DNA of 64,000 nt from positions 1-64,000 of the forward strand of contig CAWAJF010000016.1 in assembly GCA_963782345.1 (NCBI GenBank), read 5' to 3'. Below the pieces are notes generated by a model. That model saw only the letters and a program-made list of their open reading frames with translations. It made no database searches and was not told where the DNA came from. This DNA comes from DASUPK01 sp963782345 (GTDB lineage Bacteria; Actinomycetota; Thermoleophilia; Solirubrobacterales; 70-9). Below, piece after piece: positions 26,559-34,967 of this stretch. The stretch's first letter is position 1. Each line of letters begins with the position of its first letter. The translations under genes and the position numbers were made by a program.

Positions 26559-27551
26559 TCAGCCGCGAGCGCGGAGGGCGGTCCAGAGCCGCTCCTCGGC
26601 GTCGAGCACCTTCGCTGCCTCGGCCGAGAGATCGCGCCAATGGCCGGGATCCGGCTCATCCGGAACGCTCGCGGTGCGCGCGACGAGCGCGAGCTCCGTC
26701 CAATCCTCCGCCGCCTCATGGGCGAGCGCGGATTCCTCATAGCCCGCCTCCTCCAGGAAGCGGGAGTACATCCTGCGGAAGTTCCCGCCGCCGGTCCCGC
26801 GACGCTCTATCACCTGGTAGAGGAACCGGGCGCACCACTTCCAGTCCTCAGTGGCCTCGGGCCAGTCGCCCACCTCGGCCGCGAAGCGCCGCAGCGCGGA
26901 CAGGCCCTCGAAGTCGCCCAGCGGCGGCTCGAGCATCTGGCTCGCCGCCCGCTCGATCGCCTTCGGCGCGTGGGCGAGCAGCTCATCGCGCCTCAGCTCG
27001 ATGCCCGCCGGCAGGTCGATCGCGTGTCCCACGAGCGGGAAGATCGGCTGCTGGGAGTGGCGGGCTTCCTTCAGGCTCTCCAGCGAGGTGGTCTGCAGGT
27101 CCTCGAATGAGGTGTCCGAGAGCCAGGCGAGCTCGTCGTCGTAGCCGGCCAGCACCACCGCGTGGCCGGGGAAGTGGGCCGAGCGGCCGTAGTGGTCCAG
27201 GTAGTAGAGGTCGGTGAGGAGCACCGCCGGACGGCCGGCGTCGATGTCCTCCTTGGCCATCTCCCACGAGGCCTCGGGGTCCGGGTCGGTCCGCAGCCGC
27301 AACGGCGCCTCGGTGAGCTCGAGGAAGTTCTCCTCCAGGCGAGCGGCCCGGCCGTTCGTGAAGCGGGTCGGCGAGTGCTCGTCGAGCACCACGTAGTAGA
27401 AGCACGCCCCCGCGCCGAGCCCGAACGCCATCTCCTCCGAGATCTCGACGCCGTGGAAGCCGAGCAGGTTGCGCAGCGCCGTCGAGCCGCAGTGGTTCCC
27501 CGGCACGTGCCGGTATCCCGGCACCAGCACCCTGTTCGCGGTCTCAGCCAC
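26559..27551 (-). CDS. BtrH N-terminal-like cysteine acyltransferase/peptidase-fold protein
   Basis: 330 residues, GTG start. The N-terminal half follows the BtrH/C39-like papain fold: GNHCGSTALRNLL with nucleophile Cys21, then FPGHAVVLAGYDDE with the His (about 130) and LSDTSFEDLQTTSLESL with an Asp. The C-terminal half is helical (DUF4872-like), rich in Trp and Arg. BtrH acts in butirosin synthesis as an acyl-group transferase. There is no antibiotic cluster here, so the role is open. Confidence 0.82.
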   Translation of the reverse strand: MAETANRVLVPGYRHVPGNHCGSTALRNLLGFHGVEISEEMAFGLGAGACFYYVVLDEHSPTRFTNGRAARLEENFLELTEAPLRLRTDPDPEASWEMAKEDIDAGRPAVLLTDLYYLDHYGRSAHFPGHAVVLAGYDDELAWLSDTSFEDLQTTSLESLKEARHSQQPIFPLVGHAIDLPAGIELRRDELLAHAPKAIERAASQMLEPPLGDFEGLSALRRFAAEVGDWPEATEDWKWCARFLYQVIERRGTGGGNFRRMYSRFLEEAGYEESALAHEAAEDWTELALVARTASVPDEPDPGHWRDLSAEAAKVLDAEERLWTALRARG

Positions 27552-27558
27552 CTGAGGG

Positions 27559-27564
27559 ATTCTG
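27559..27564 (-). promoter_or_regulatory. -10-like box for the BtrH-like gene (leaderless)
   Basis: CAGAAT on the minus strand, 7 bases before GTG 27551. Confidence 0.4.
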
Positions 27565-27619
27565 GCGCAGCTTCACCTACCGGGCTGAGCAGCTCGTCTG
27601 GATCGGGTCACGGTGTCGC

Positions 27620-28141
27620 GTGGCCTCGGATCAACCGTATTCTGCGCCGGTGCTCCAGCGCCTCGACAGCCGCCTGCTCTACGGGATGCGCACCCGGTTC
27701 CACAGCCCTGCCGCCGAGGCGGTCGGCAAGGCGCTGGGCAAGATCGGAGAGTACGGCGCCGTCTGGTTCGCGATCGGGATCGTGATGGCCTTCGTCGACC
27801 CCGATCACAGCGACGACTGGGTCGTCGCGGGTCTCCTCGGCCCGATCGCCATCGGCCTCAACTTCGCGGTGAAGTTGGCGGTCAAGCGCCCACGGCCGGT
27901 CCTCGAGGGGCTCCCACCGCTGGGCGGGGCGCCCAGCTCGCTCAGCTTCCCCTCCGCCCATGCGACGTCCTCGTTCGCCTGCGCGACCGCGATGACCCGG
28001 ATCGCGCCGGAGGCCGCCCTCCTCTTCGTGCTCGCCGGGGCGATCGCCGTCTGTCGCCCCTACCTCGGCATGCACTACCCCTCCGACGTGCTCGCCGGCG
28101 CCGTGATCGGCACCGGCCTGGGCCTGATCGTCCCCCTCTGA
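27620..28141 (+). CDS. PAP2-family phosphatase, membrane bound
   Basis: 173 residues, GTG start. The three motifs of the acid phosphatase superfamily are seen: KLAVKRPRP (about 88-96), the PSAH motif in SFPSAHATS (about 113-121) and CRPYLGMHYPSDV (about 148-160, R, H and D catalytic). Four or five hydrophobic segments. It probably dephosphorylates a lipid such as undecaprenyl pyrophosphate or phosphatidate. The stop TGA shares its last base with the ychF ATG, so they are coupled. Confidence 0.9.
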   Translation: MASDQPYSAPVLQRLDSRLLYGMRTRFHSPAAEAVGKALGKIGEYGAVWFAIGIVMAFVDPDHSDDWVVAGLLGPIAIGLNFAVKLAVKRPRPVLEGLPPLGGAPSSLSFPSAHATSSFACATAMTRIAPEAALLFVLAGAIAVCRPYLGMHYPSDVLAGAVIGTGLGLIVPL

Positions 28142-29214
28142 TGAAGATCGGGATCGTCGGGATGCCCAACGCGGGCAAATCGACGCTGTTCAACGCTCTC
28201 ACCGCCGCCGGCGCCGAGACCGGTGACTACCCGTTCACCACCGTCGAGCCGAACGTCGCGGTCGTGCAGGTCCCCGACGAGCGCCTCGACCGCATCGCCG
28301 TGACCCTCCGTGCCTCCGAGACGGTCTACGAGACGATCGATTTCCACGACATCGCCGGCCTGGTCAAGGGCGCCTCGCAGGGCGAGGGCCTGGGCAACCA
28401 GTTCCTCGCCTCGATCCGGGAGACGGACGCGATCTGCCACGTGATCCGCGCCCACGGCTCGGGCTCCGTCGCCCATCCCGAGGGCAGGGTCGATCCGGTC
28501 GCCGACGCGGAGCTGATCGAGACCGAGCTGCTCGCCGCCGATCTCGAGTCGGCCGAGCGGCGCCTGGAGCGGGTGACCAAGCAGGCGCGCTCAGGCGAGA
28601 AGGACGCGATCGCGGAGCGGGACTGGCTCGAGCGCGTGGTGGAGGCGCTGTCGGCGGGCCGGCCGGCACGTGAGGTGCCCGTGCCCGAGGCCGCGCCGGA
28701 CGCCCAGCGCAAGCTCTCCCCGCTCACCGCCAAGCCGGTCCTCTACGTCGTCAATGTCGACGAAGGGGAGAGCGAGGCGCCCGCGGACCTGGTCGCCCAC
28801 GCCGAGGACATGGGAGCGAAGGTGGTGGTGATCTCGGCCCGCATCGAGGCGGACCTGCGGGAGCTGGACCCGGATGAGGCGGAGGAGATGCGCAGCGAGC
28901 TGGGCATCGAGCGCTCCGGCCTCCAGCGATTGATCCGAGCCGCGTTCGATCTCCTCGACCTGATCAGCTTCTTCACCGTGGACACCGACAAGGAGGCGGT
29001 GGCCCACACCCTGCCGCGGGGTGGAACGGCATACGACGCCGCGGGCGGGGTCCACGGCGACATCCAGAAGGCGTTCATCCGCGCCGAGGTCGTCGGCTGG
29101 GACGAGCTGGTCGACGCGGGCACTTACGCATCCGCCCGTGAGCGAGGCACGCTCCGGATCGAGGGCCGCGACTACGTCGTCCGGGACGGCGACGTGATCC
29201 ACATCAGGACCTAG
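28141..29214 (+). CDS. ychF: ribosome-associated ATPase YchF (Obg-like)
   Basis: 357 residues from ATG 28141. P-loop GMPNAGKST (7-15), Obg-type TTVEPN switch I, DIAGLVKGASQGEGLGNQFL (switch II), and NVDE in place of the NKxD motif, which gives YchF its preference for ATP. A coiled-coil insert and the C-terminal TGS-like domain (SFFTVDTDKEAVAHTL, DIQKAFIRAEV) complete it. Binds ribosomes and acts in stress response. Confidence 0.96.
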   Translation: MKIGIVGMPNAGKSTLFNALTAAGAETGDYPFTTVEPNVAVVQVPDERLDRIAVTLRASETVYETIDFHDIAGLVKGASQGEGLGNQFLASIRETDAICHVIRAHGSGSVAHPEGRVDPVADAELIETELLAADLESAERRLERVTKQARSGEKDAIAERDWLERVVEALSAGRPAREVPVPEAAPDAQRKLSPLTAKPVLYVVNVDEGESEAPADLVAHAEDMGAKVVVISARIEADLRELDPDEAEEMRSELGIERSGLQRLIRAAFDLLDLISFFTVDTDKEAVAHTLPRGGTAYDAAGGVHGDIQKAFIRAEVVGWDELVDAGTYASARERGTLRIEGRDYVVRDGDVIHIRT

Positions 29215-29238
29215 CGCTCCGCCTGAAATACCGCCGAC

Positions 29239-29244
29239 TAGAGT
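29239..29244 (+). promoter_or_regulatory. -10 box for the MTA phosphorylase gene (leaderless)
   Basis: TAGAGT, exactly 6 bases before ATG 29251. Confidence 0.6.
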
Positions 29245-29250
29245 CCGCGC

Positions 29251-29997
29251 ATGACCGCGCCCCGGCCGACCGGCAGTCGCCTCTGCGTGATTCACGGCAA
29301 CAGCCTCCCGGAGGGAGCCGACCCGGTGGAGGGCAAGCGAATGGAGCTCGACGTGGGCGGGGCGCTGCCCGTCGAGGCGAGCGACGGCGGGGACATCGTC
29401 GGCATCCCCCGGCACGGGTTCGATCGCTCGATTCCGGCCCACCTCGTCGACCACCGCGCCAACGTCCGCGCGGCCTGCGAGCTCGGCTGTGACCGGGTGC
29501 TCGCTCTGGGCTCGGCCGGCAGCCTCGACCAGGATCTGAAGGTCGGAATGCTGAGCTGTCCCGACGACTTCTACGCGCCGGAGATCGCACCGAGCTTCTA
29601 CCGCGACCCTCGCGGCCACTCGGTTCCCGGCTTCGACTCCGAGTGGCGGCGGATCGTGATCAGCGCCTGGTCGTCTCTGACCAAGACGAAGCTCGAGGAC
29701 GGCGGTGTCTACGCCCAGACGATTGGACCGCGCTTCGAGACTCCGGCGGAGGTCCGCGCGCTCGCCAACCACGCGGACATGGTCGGCATGACGATCGCCG
29801 CCGAGGCAGTGCTGGCCGGCGAGGCGGCCCTTGCCTATGCGGCCGTCTGCACAATCGACAACCTCGGGAACGGGATCCTGGACAAGCCGCTGACCATCGA
29901 CGAGTACCGGCGCGGCCGCGACCGGACCGCCCGAACGCTCGCAGCCGACCTCGAGCATGTGCTGCCGGCGCTCGCGAAGGGGCTCCCGGGCAGTTGA
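29251..29997 (+). CDS. purine nucleoside phosphorylase, MTA/MTI phosphorylase type
   Basis: 248 residues of the MTAP-like trimeric PNP family. Seen: IPRHG (about 52-56, phosphate His), GSAGSLDQDL, and the substrate loop GPRFETPAEVR (about 158-168) with MVGMTIAAEA. The region that selects the base reads CTIDNLGNG, where human MTAP has TDYDCW. The pair of Asp that bind the 6-amino group is not kept. With the deaminase gene coupled downstream, this suggests it may cleave methylthioinosine after deamination, as the Pseudomonas MTIP does. This specificity is inferred. Confidence 0.85.
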   Translation: MTAPRPTGSRLCVIHGNSLPEGADPVEGKRMELDVGGALPVEASDGGDIVGIPRHGFDRSIPAHLVDHRANVRAACELGCDRVLALGSAGSLDQDLKVGMLSCPDDFYAPEIAPSFYRDPRGHSVPGFDSEWRRIVISAWSSLTKTKLEDGGVYAQTIGPRFETPAEVRALANHADMVGMTIAAEAVLAGEAALAYAAVCTIDNLGNGILDKPLTIDEYRRGRDRTARTLAADLEHVLPALAKGLPGS

Positions 29998-31244
29998 GGC
30001 TCACGGTAACCGGCGCAACGCTGGATGGGCAGCGCCTCGGGCTGCGCGTGGAGGACGAGGTGATCACGGAGCTCGGTCCGGACGTTGAGCCGCGGCCCGG
30101 CGACGAGGTGATCGACGGCCGGGGACTCCTGCTCTGCCCGCCGATGGTCAACGGCCATACCCATGCCGCGATGACCCTCTTCCGCGGCTATGGGGACGAC
30201 ATCCCCTTGATGGAGTGGCTTCGTACCCGGATCTGGCCGGCCGAGGCGAAGCTCGAGCCCGAGGACGTCTACTGGGGCACCCGGCTCGCCTGCGTCGAGA
30301 TGATCCGCTCCGGCACCACCAAGTTCGTCGACATGTACTGGCATGGGACCGAGGTCGCCGCCGCGGTTCGCGACGCGGGAGTCCGCGCGGTGGTCAGCAG
30401 CGTGATCATCGACCAGTTCGATCCGGCGAAGGGAGAGGCGCTCCGACCCGAGGTCCTCGAGGTGCTGGACCGTCTCTCCGAGGCAGGGCCCCTCGTCGAG
30501 CCAGGCCTCGGCCCGCACGCGATCTACACGGTCAGCCCCGAGACCATGCGTTGGATCGCGGAGCTCGCCGGCGAGCGGGAGATCCCGCTCCACATTCATC
30601 TCTCCGAGACCGAGCGGGAGGTCGAGGACTGCCTGGAGGCGCACGGCAAGCGCCCCGCCGTCCACCTGGATGACCTCGGAGCGCTCGGTCCGCGAACCGT
30701 CCTCGCCCATGGCGTTTGGCTCGACCGGCATGAGCTGGACCTGATCGCGGAACGCGGCGCCACCGTCGTCGCCAACCCGGCCGCCAACATGAAGCTCGCC
30801 GTCGGCGGGCTGCTCCCGTACCCGGCCGCGACCGCCGCGGGAGCCGCGCTCGGGCTCGGCACGGACGGCGTCTCTTCGAATTCGAACCTCGACATGTTCG
30901 AGGAGGTGAAGCTGTTCGCCCTCGGCCAGAAGCACGCCAGCGGCGACCCGTCGACGCTGCCGGCCGGGGAGGCGCTGGCGATCGCGCGCGGGATCCGCTC
31001 GCCGGTGCTGGGCGGGACGGCGCTCGCAGCCGGTCAGCCGGCCGACTTCCTACTGCTCCGCGGCTCAGATCCAGAGCTCTCCGCGGGCGACCTCGACGCC
31101 GATCTCGTCTACGCGGCCGGCGGCTCGATCGTTGACACCACGGTCGTCGCCGGCGAGGTGCTGATGCGGGATCGCGAGGTTTCCGATGCCGATGAGATCG
31201 TCGCCGAGGTCCGCGCGCGAGCCCGCCGGCTCACCGGCGTATAG
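29994..31244 (+). CDS. mtaD: 5-methylthioadenosine/S-adenosylhomocysteine deaminase (amidohydrolase)
   Basis: 416 residues from TTG 29994, overlapping the phosphorylase stop (TTGA). Amidohydrolase TIM barrel: metal ligands in PPMVNGHTHAAM (HTH), HIHLSETEREVEDC, LAHGVWLD and LGTDGVSSNSNLDMF (Asp). SNSNLDMFEE and the GLGPHAIYTVSPE segment are typical of MtaD. It deaminates MTA or SAH. Together with the upstream phosphorylase it makes a route from MTA through methylthioinosine to hypoxanthine. Confidence 0.92.
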   Translation: MRLTVTGATLDGQRLGLRVEDEVITELGPDVEPRPGDEVIDGRGLLLCPPMVNGHTHAAMTLFRGYGDDIPLMEWLRTRIWPAEAKLEPEDVYWGTRLACVEMIRSGTTKFVDMYWHGTEVAAAVRDAGVRAVVSSVIIDQFDPAKGEALRPEVLEVLDRLSEAGPLVEPGLGPHAIYTVSPETMRWIAELAGEREIPLHIHLSETEREVEDCLEAHGKRPAVHLDDLGALGPRTVLAHGVWLDRHELDLIAERGATVVANPAANMKLAVGGLLPYPAATAAGAALGLGTDGVSSNSNLDMFEEVKLFALGQKHASGDPSTLPAGEALAIARGIRSPVLGGTALAAGQPADFLLLRGSDPELSAGDLDADLVYAAGGSIVDTTVVAGEVLMRDREVSDADEIVAEVRARARRLTGV

Positions 31245-31247
31245 CGT
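31242..31247 (+). promoter_or_regulatory. -10 box for the AttH-like gene (leaderless)
   Basis: TAGCGT, 7 bases before GTG 31255. Its first three bases are the mtaD stop codon. Confidence 0.5.
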
Positions 31248-31254
31248 CCCGCCC

Positions 31255-32247
31255 GTGAGGAGCGCGGCGCGTTTTCCCGAGATCGCCGAGAAGGCCGGCC
31301 ACTACGAGAGCTTCTATCTGAAGCTCGTCCAGCCCGGCGGTGGCAGGGGCGTCTGGATCCGCCATACCGTTCACAAGCGCCCCGGCGAGGAGATGACCTG
31401 CGCGCTCTGGTTCGTCCTCTTCGATTCTTCGGCCGCCGGACCGCGCGCCACCAAGCGCCAGTTCGGCGCGGACGAGCTCGGCGCCGCGCCCGGCACCTAC
31501 ATCGAGGTCGCCGATGCGTCGCTCACCGACGGCCGAGCGACCGGGCGCGTCGCCACGACGGCCCTGGAGGCGAAGTGGGACCTGAGCTTCGCCGACAGCC
31601 ACGAGCCCTTCCACCACCTGCCGCGCGACTTCCTCTACCGCTCGAAGTTGCCAAAGACCAAGTTCCTCAGCCCATATCCCGACGCCGTCTTCAACGGCGA
31701 GGTCGACGTCGGCGGCGAGCGGATCGGCGTCGAGGACTGGCGCGGGATGATCGGCCACAACTGGGGCTCCGAGCATGCCGAGCGCTGGGTCTGGATCCAG
31801 GGCTCGGGGTTCGAGGGCCGCTCCCCGGAGGACTACTTCGACATGGCCGTCGGCCGGATCAAGGTTGGCGGCCGGACCACACCCTGGGTCGGCAACGCGA
31901 TGCTGATGCTCGATGGCAAGGGGCATCGGCTCGGAGGATTCGGCCACGTCCCGAGCACCGAGGTGGAGGAGTCGCCGACCGGCGCGAGCTTTGGGCTCAG
32001 GGGCAAGGGCGTGAAGGTGACCGGCAACGTCAGCGCCGCGGCGGAGGATTTCGTGGCCTGGATCTACGCCGATCCGGTCGGACCGGAGCACAACACGCTC
32101 AACTGCTCGGTCTCGGACCTCGAGCTCGACGTCGAGCTGGACGGTGGCCCCGCCGAGCGGCTCACGGTCAAGGGAGCGGCGGCGTACGAGTTCGGAACCC
32201 GGGACACAGACCACGGCATCCCGCTGCAGCCCTACCCCGACGGCTGA
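31255..32247 (+). CDS. tocopherol cyclase/AttH-like lipocalin-fold protein
   Basis: 330 residues from GTG 31255; the frame open upstream to 31186 lies inside mtaD. Marks: ESFYLKLVQPGGGRGVWIRHT near the start and GHNWGSEHAERWVWIQGS (about 163-180), the GHNWG-x5-W-x-W pattern of the AttH/CrtC/tocopherol cyclase group of two-lipocalin-domain proteins. No signal peptide. It may bind or modify an isoprenoid or a lipid; no carotenoid genes are near. Ends one base before the convergent SpoIID gene. Confidence 0.75.
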   Translation: MRSAARFPEIAEKAGHYESFYLKLVQPGGGRGVWIRHTVHKRPGEEMTCALWFVLFDSSAAGPRATKRQFGADELGAAPGTYIEVADASLTDGRATGRVATTALEAKWDLSFADSHEPFHHLPRDFLYRSKLPKTKFLSPYPDAVFNGEVDVGGERIGVEDWRGMIGHNWGSEHAERWVWIQGSGFEGRSPEDYFDMAVGRIKVGGRTTPWVGNAMLMLDGKGHRLGGFGHVPSTEVEESPTGASFGLRGKGVKVTGNVSAAAEDFVAWIYADPVGPEHNTLNCSVSDLELDVELDGGPAERLTVKGAAAYEFGTRDTDHGIPLQPYPDG

Positions 32248-33363
32248 CTACTTCTTCTTGAAGAAGGCCCACGTATCGGGCAGGCCCAGGGCGCTCGCCA
32301 GCTGAGGACCGTTCACCTTGGTCTTGCCGCGGCTGCCGACGAGCTTGGCGCGCACGATCCGCGGCGAGGCGCCACGCTGGATGACGACGATCTTCCGCAG
32401 CTTGCCCCGCAGGCCCACGCTCCTGAGCGCCGAGCTCATTCGGCCGAGCGAGTACTTCCGCTTCCAGCGCTCGTACGGAGAGCCGGCGTCGGCCTCATAG
32501 GGATCGTCGACTCCCCGCAGGTACGGCACCGCCGGCTGCCCGAAGCCGAGCGAGGAGAACTCGTTGTTCTCGGTATGCCCGCCGGAGGTTGAGAAGAAGA
32601 AGGTCTGCGCGACCTTGCCGTTGTAGAGCACGACCTGCAGATGCGTGGCGCCCACCGCCTGATCGCTCTTCGCCGTCTCCGCGCCGACGCCGCCATATGC
32701 CTGGCTGCGAGTGTCGTCGAAGACGTCGAACGAGCCCCCGTGCGCAGCCGTCGAGAGCACGTAGGAGCGGGCGGCGACCGCCTGCGCCTTGAGAGCCTCG
32801 ATCGGCCAGGAGGACGGCGATTCCTTGGAGACCACGCCGCGCACGTAGTCCTCGACATCGAGGACATTGATCGCGTCGAGGCCGCGCGACGCCGCCCTCA
32901 CCTCGAGCGAGCCGCGGTATGTGCCCTTTCCAGCCACCACGACCGTCGGCGCGCCGACCGCCGTCATCGTGGCCCCACAGCGCGCGATCACCCCTCCCTT
33001 CTTCGAGCGGAGCACCACGCCGGCGCGCTTGCGCTTCGCCACGAACGTCTTCTTCGGCGCGAGACCCACGCCACACGCCGAGCTTGCCCCGTGAAAGGCG
33101 ACGCTGCCCGCGGAGTCGCGCAACAGCACCCGGACCGCCTGGTCCGCGGTCGTCCCGATCGTGGTGCCCGTGTAGTAGTGGGTGAGGATCTGGTCGTACT
33201 TGAAGCCGTGCTTCGCGTAGCCGTAGGCGCCGTACTGGCTCATGCCGACGCCGTGGCCGAAGCCGGCGCCGTGGACGACCCAGACCTTCGCCGAGGCCGA
33301 GGCGGGAATCGCGATCGCGCACGCGAACGCGGCCAGCAGGATTCGGGTCCCCCGGAGCATCAC
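32248..33363 (-). CDS. exported SpoIID/LytB domain protein
   Basis: 371 residues; GTG 33363 or ATG 33360. Signal peptide (about 1-25, ASASA). The SpoIID/LytB domain is marked by GFGHGVGMSQYGAYGYAKHG (34-53, where the metal-like His and Gln sit) and DVEDYVRGVVSKESPSSWPIEALKAQAVAARSY (about 170-202). It has an insert of about 100 residues between these two parts. SpoIID is a lytic transglycosylase for denuded glycan in spore formers. Here no sporulation genes are seen, so it is likely a general cell-wall enzyme. Confidence 0.88.
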   Translation of the reverse strand: MMLRGTRILLAAFACAIAIPASASAKVWVVHGAGFGHGVGMSQYGAYGYAKHGFKYDQILTHYYTGTTIGTTADQAVRVLLRDSAGSVAFHGASSACGVGLAPKKTFVAKRKRAGVVLRSKKGGVIARCGATMTAVGAPTVVVAGKGTYRGSLEVRAASRGLDAINVLDVEDYVRGVVSKESPSSWPIEALKAQAVAARSYVLSTAAHGGSFDVFDDTRSQAYGGVGAETAKSDQAVGATHLQVVLYNGKVAQTFFFSTSGGHTENNEFSSLGFGQPAVPYLRGVDDPYEADAGSPYERWKRKYSLGRMSSALRSVGLRGKLRKIVVIQRGASPRIVRAKLVGSRGKTKVNGPQLASALGLPDTWAFFKKK

Positions 33364-33447
33364 CCCTGAATAACGGGCGGCGCGGCGGGAAGTTGCGGTT
33401 GCGTGCGTGAGCTAGGTTGTGGGTAAGCCAGGGAAGGAGAGGACACG

Positions 33448-34893
33448 ATGGCGACCGAGACGATTCAGGCTGCGGACCACAAGCTCTACGTCGCCGGCGA
33501 GTGGATCGAGACCGGCGAGTGGTCGGAGGTCAAGGCCCCCTATGACGGAACCGTCGTCGGCCGAGTGCCGAAGGGCGACGCGGCCCTGGTGGACCGGGCG
33601 ACCGACGAGGCTGCCGAGGCCTTCCTGGCCGACGAGTTTCCTGCCCACAAGCGCGCGGCAGTTCTCGCTCGGGCCGCCGAGCTCGTCGCCGAGCGCGAGG
33701 ACGACCTGGCGATGACGATCGCCGCCGAGGCCGGCAAACCGGTGAAGACCGCCCGCGTCGAGGCGCAGCGCTGCGTGGGCACACTCGAGTTCGCCGCCGT
33801 CGAGGCGCGCAGCCTCACGGGGCACACGGTCCCGATGGACGCCGGGGTGGCCGGCGAGGGCAAGCTCGGCATCGTGATCCGCGTTCCCTACGGCGTGGTC
33901 GGCGCGATCAGCCCGTTCAACTTCCCCCTCAACCTGGTCGCGCACAAGCTCGGCCCTGCGATCGCCGCCGGCAACGCCGTCGTGCTGAAGCCCGCGGGCC
34001 AGACACCGATCTCCGCGATCAAGCTGACCGAGGTGTTCTACGACGCGGGGCTGCCCGAGAACTGGCTGCAGGTCGTCTGCGGCTCCGGCTCGGACGTGGG
34101 CAACGCGATCGTCGAGAGCGACAGGATCGGAGCGATCACCTTCACCGGCTCAGCCCAGGTCGGGTGGGACATTCGTTCCAAGGCCCCCCACAAGAAGGTC
34201 AACCTCGAGCTCGGCTCGAATGCGCCCCTGATCGTGAACGAGGATGGAGACTGGGAGACGGCGGCCGACAAGGCCCAGATCCACGCCTTCTCGCACGCGG
34301 GTCAGAGCTGCATCTCGGTGCAACGGATCCTCCTCCACGAGTCGATCGCCGATCAGTTCGCCGAGCGGTTTGTGAGGAACGTCGAGTCGCTGGTCACCGG
34401 TGACCCGATGGACGAGAACACCGACGTCGGACCCGTGATCTCCCCGGACGACCGTGACCGCGTCAAGGAGTGGATCGACGAAGCGGCGTCGAAGGGCGCG
34501 GAGATCCTCACCGGCGGTGAGCTGGTCGACGAGGACCGCTGCATCGTGCCGACCGTGATCAAGGATGACCCACGCGAGTGCCACACGTGGAAGGACGAGA
34601 TCTTCGGACCCGTCGCCACCATCCATACATTCAAGAGATTCGAGGACGGGCTGGAGATGGCGAATGACTCTCGCTACGGCCTTCAGGCCGGCGTCTTCAC
34701 CCGGGACATGGGCAACGGGATCAAGGCAGCCCAGAAGCTCGAGTTCGGCGGCGTCCTGATCAACGAGGTGCCGACATTCCGCACGGACCAGATGCCCTAC
34801 GGCGGCGTCAAGGACTCTGGCAACACGCGAGAGGGCCCGCACTACGCGGTGCGCGAGCTGACCGAGGAGCGGTTGATCACCCTCCAGGGCTAG
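33448..34893 (+). CDS. NAD(P)-dependent aldehyde dehydrogenase
   Basis: 481 residues with a clear ribosome binding site GGAAGGAGAGG 6 bases before ATG and a possible -10 TAGGTT at 33413-33418. Marks: SPFNFPLNLVAHKLGPAIAAGNAVVLKPA (Rossmann region), FTGSAQVGWDI, LELGSNAPLIV and the catalytic Cys in SHAGQSCISVQRILLH (about 288). LELGSNAP rather than LELGGK is the mark of the lactaldehyde/glyceraldehyde-3-phosphate/semialdehyde branch. The two aldehyde dehydrogenases of the window are not close paralogues. Confidence 0.9.
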   Translation: MATETIQAADHKLYVAGEWIETGEWSEVKAPYDGTVVGRVPKGDAALVDRATDEAAEAFLADEFPAHKRAAVLARAAELVAEREDDLAMTIAAEAGKPVKTARVEAQRCVGTLEFAAVEARSLTGHTVPMDAGVAGEGKLGIVIRVPYGVVGAISPFNFPLNLVAHKLGPAIAAGNAVVLKPAGQTPISAIKLTEVFYDAGLPENWLQVVCGSGSDVGNAIVESDRIGAITFTGSAQVGWDIRSKAPHKKVNLELGSNAPLIVNEDGDWETAADKAQIHAFSHAGQSCISVQRILLHESIADQFAERFVRNVESLVTGDPMDENTDVGPVISPDDRDRVKEWIDEAASKGAEILTGGELVDEDRCIVPTVIKDDPRECHTWKDEIFGPVATIHTFKRFEDGLEMANDSRYGLQAGVFTRDMGNGIKAAQKLEFGGVLINEVPTFRTDQMPYGGVKDSGNTREGPHYAVRELTEERLITLQG

Positions 34894-34952
34894 ACGCCTC
34901 CCGCGGCGGTCGTCCAGACGGCCAGGGGGTTGCGCGACCGCGTTTTCCTTTC

Positions 34953-34958
34953 TAGGCT
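34953..34958 (+). promoter_or_regulatory. -10 box for the CSLREA protein gene
   Basis: TAGGCT, 9 bases before the TTG at 34968. The spacing is slightly long for a leaderless start. Confidence 0.4.
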
Positions 34959-34967
34959 CGGTATGTC

